Assembly (NCBI GenBank): GCA_002331625.1
Contig: DCZN01000123.1
Location: 285 to 7,053, forward strand
Source of the DNA: Nitrospira sp. UBA2083
GTDB taxonomy: Bacteria; Nitrospirota; Nitrospiria; Nitrospirales; Nitrospiraceae
Reading direction: 5' to 3'
DNA: 6,769 bases
Part shown: piece after piece, positions 5,415-6,769 of the stretch
Numbering within the stretch: position 1 is the first letter of the stretch
Layout of the letters: each line of letters opens with the position of its first letter
Made by a program: the position numbers and the translations under genes
Notes under the pieces: generated by a model
Told to the model about the DNA's origin: nothing
Seen by the model: only the letters and a program-made list of their open reading frames with translations
Databases searched by the model: none

Positions 5415-6769
5415 TCAGCGTCTCATCCATTCGAACATCTTTGTGAGCAGTCGTTTGGTGCTCTGGGTGAAATGGGCCTTGCGCCAGAGATTGATGACTT
5501 TCTTATTCACCTCAGCCTGAGTGGGATAGGGATGAATCGTTCCGGCAATCGTTTTAGCCCCTGCTCCGGCCTTCATGGCGACAGAAAATTCACTGATCAG
5601 ATCGCCGGCATGGGATGCCACAATCGTGGCGCCAAGGATCTTGTCCGTCCCCTTTTTCACGTGGATACGCGCAAAGCCCTCCTCTTCTCCGTCAAGGATC
5701 GCGCGGTCGACTTCTTCGAGCTTATGGGTATAGGTTTCAATCTCGATCCCCTTTGCCCTGGCATCTTTTTCGTACAGGCCGACATGGGCGAGCTCCGGTT
5801 CAGTGAACGTACACCAGGGCATGTTCAACGAGTCCACGCTGGCATACCCCAATCCCAAGGGATGGGGAAAGAGCGCATTTTGGATGACGATTTGCGCCAT
5901 CGCATCGGCGGCATGCGTAAACTTATAGCGGGAACAGACATCGCCTGCTGCGAACACTTTGGGATTCGTCGACTGTAGTCGGGCATTCACTCTGATCCCG
6001 TTTCTATCATAGGCGATGCCGGCTGCTTCGAGGCCGATTCGCTCGACATTCGGTGTCCGGCCGACAGCAACGAGAATTTCGTCGACGATGACATCATGTT
6101 GTTGGTCATGTGAATCGACGCTCAGACGTTTACCTTTTTCCACGTGCTCCACCCGCAGATCCTTCCCGCAGCAGAGGAGCTTCACCCCATCCCGAAGCAT
6201 CTGTTGCTCGACAATCTCTGCGGCATCGCGGTCCTCATTGGGCATGATGCCGTGTGCGGTTTCGATCACATAGACTTGACTGCCGAACCGTGCGAAGGCC
6301 TGCGCTAACTCACATCCGATGGGCCCCGCCCCAATGACTCCCAGACGTGGTGGAAGCTGCGTGAGGGAAAAGACACTTTCGTTCGTCAGATAACCGGCTT
6401 TCTGAAGCCCAGGCACGTCCGGCACTGCCGCTCGTGCTCCCGTGCAGATGGCGGATTTTGAAAAGGTGAGCACCCGATCGCCGGATGGACCTTCCACTTG
6501 AACCGTATCGAAGCCGAGGAAACGCCCATTGCCGATATACACGTCGACGCCAAGGCTGGTGTATCGCTGGGCGGAGTCGTTCCGGCTGATACGGGCCCGC
6601 AGTTTCCTCATGCGCGCCATCACCGCGCCAAAATCGTATTGCACGCCGGCGGGAATCTTCAGACCAAACTCTGTGGCTTTTCGCAAATCCGCCCAGGCTC
6701 GAGATGCGCGAATCATACCCTTCGAGGGCACACATCCAACGTTAAGGCAATCCCCACCCATCAAGTGCT
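5415..6769 (-). CDS. FAD-dependent pyridine nucleotide-disulfide oxidoreductase (5' end beyond window)
   Basis: The frame stays open to the window edge; the first visible residues are HLMGGDCLNVGCVPSK, so the true start and the N-terminal FAD-binding GxGxxG lie outside. It belongs to the lipoamide dehydrogenase/mercuric reductase-like class I family. The redox-active cysteines of CLNVGC are encoded at 6747-6749 and 6732-6734. Counting from the codon at 6764, the NAD(P)-binding VIGAGPIGCELA spans 143-154 and is followed by Glu168 at the end of strand 2, which favours NADH. The second FAD motif FAAGDV is at 271-276, and the interface His411/Glu418 pair lies in HPYPTQAE. No C-terminal cysteine pair is present, so this is probably not a true MerA. 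It likely transfers electrons from NADH through FAD and the disulfide to an unknown acceptor. The C-terminal tail (about 425-449) is basic. The DUF3047 gene follows at 10 nt. Confidence 0.92.
   Translation of the reverse strand, partial: HLMGGDCLNVGCVPSKGMIRASRAWADLRKATEFGLKIPAGVQYDFGAVMARMRKLRARISRNDSAQRYTSLGVDVYIGNGRFLGFDTVQVEGPSGDRVLTFSKSAICTGARAAVPDVPGLQKAGYLTNESVFSLTQLPPRLGVIGAGPIGCELAQAFARFGSQVYVIETAHGIMPNEDRDAAEIVEQQMLRDGVKLLCCGKDLRVEHVEKGKRLSVDSHDQQHDVIVDEILVAVGRTPNVERIGLEAAGIAYDRNGIRVNARLQSTNPKVFAAGDVCSRYKFTHAADAMAQIVIQNALFPHPLGLGYASVDSLNMPWCTFTEPELAHVGLYEKDARAKGIEIETYTHKLEEVDRAILDGEEEGFARIHVKKGTDKILGATIVASHAGDLISEFSVAMKAGAGAKTIAGTIHPYPTQAEVNKKVINLWRKAHFTQSTKRLLTKMFEWMRR

Noticed and set aside
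5415..6769. True mercuric reductase (merA)
   Set aside because: No C-terminal vicinal cysteines and no mer genes nearby, while the lipoamide-dehydrogenase-like HPYPTQAE is present.
1..6769. CRISPR array, insertion sequence, tRNA or rRNA
   Set aside because: No spaced long repeats, transposase motifs, terminal inverted repeats or cloverleaf-like sequence were seen; the only repeats are the 11-bp operator units.

Overview
This is a compact bacterial segment with every supported gene on the minus strand. Read in the direction of transcription (high to low coordinates), it holds: the 3'-terminal part of an FAD/NAD(P) disulfide oxidoreductase gene; an exported DUF3047-type protein; an OmpR-family response regulator; its partner sensor histidine kinase; an ECF sigma-70 gene interrupted by one in-frame TGA; and an exported seven-bladed beta-propeller protein of the lactonase/YVTN family. 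The moderate-to-high GC, Sec-type signal peptides, AGGAGG ribosome sites and gene styles suggest a Gram-negative environmental bacterium. The gene combination reminds me of Nitrospirota (Nitrospira-like) or related lineages, but I cannot verify this from the window.

Layout. 5415-6769: oxidoreductase, cut by the window edge. 4643-5404: DUF3047 protein, 10 nt downstream, so probably the same operon. 4521-4642: intergenic, with a two-copy operator. 3771-4520 and 2222-3766: response regulator and histidine kinase, 4 nt apart. 2010-2221: intergenic, with overlapping inverted repeats and an 11-bp-periodic direct-repeat array. 1299-1919: interrupted sigma gene. 1164-1298: intergenic, with a second, four-copy 11-bp array. 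69-1163: lactonase-like propeller gene. 1-68: no gene seen.

The main result is regulatory. The three intergenic regions upstream of the response regulator, the sigma gene and the propeller gene all carry direct repeats built on TCAC on the plus strand (GTGA on the coding strand). They repeat at exactly 11 bp, in the same orientation, and end 7-8 nt before a weak -10-like hexamer. Eleven-bp tandem half-sites are what OmpR/PhoB-family regulators bind, and one sits in front of the regulator gene itself. The simplest model is an autoregulated two-component system that also controls the neighbouring sigma factor and the exported propeller.

The second result is that the ECF sigma gene keeps one open frame through region 2, linker and region 4, except for a single TGA in the linker, where related sigmas (from memory) carry a conserved Trp. 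It is either a very young nonsense pseudogene, a sequencing error, or a gene using UGA read-through. TGA also ends the sigma and oxidoreductase genes, so the standard code applies.
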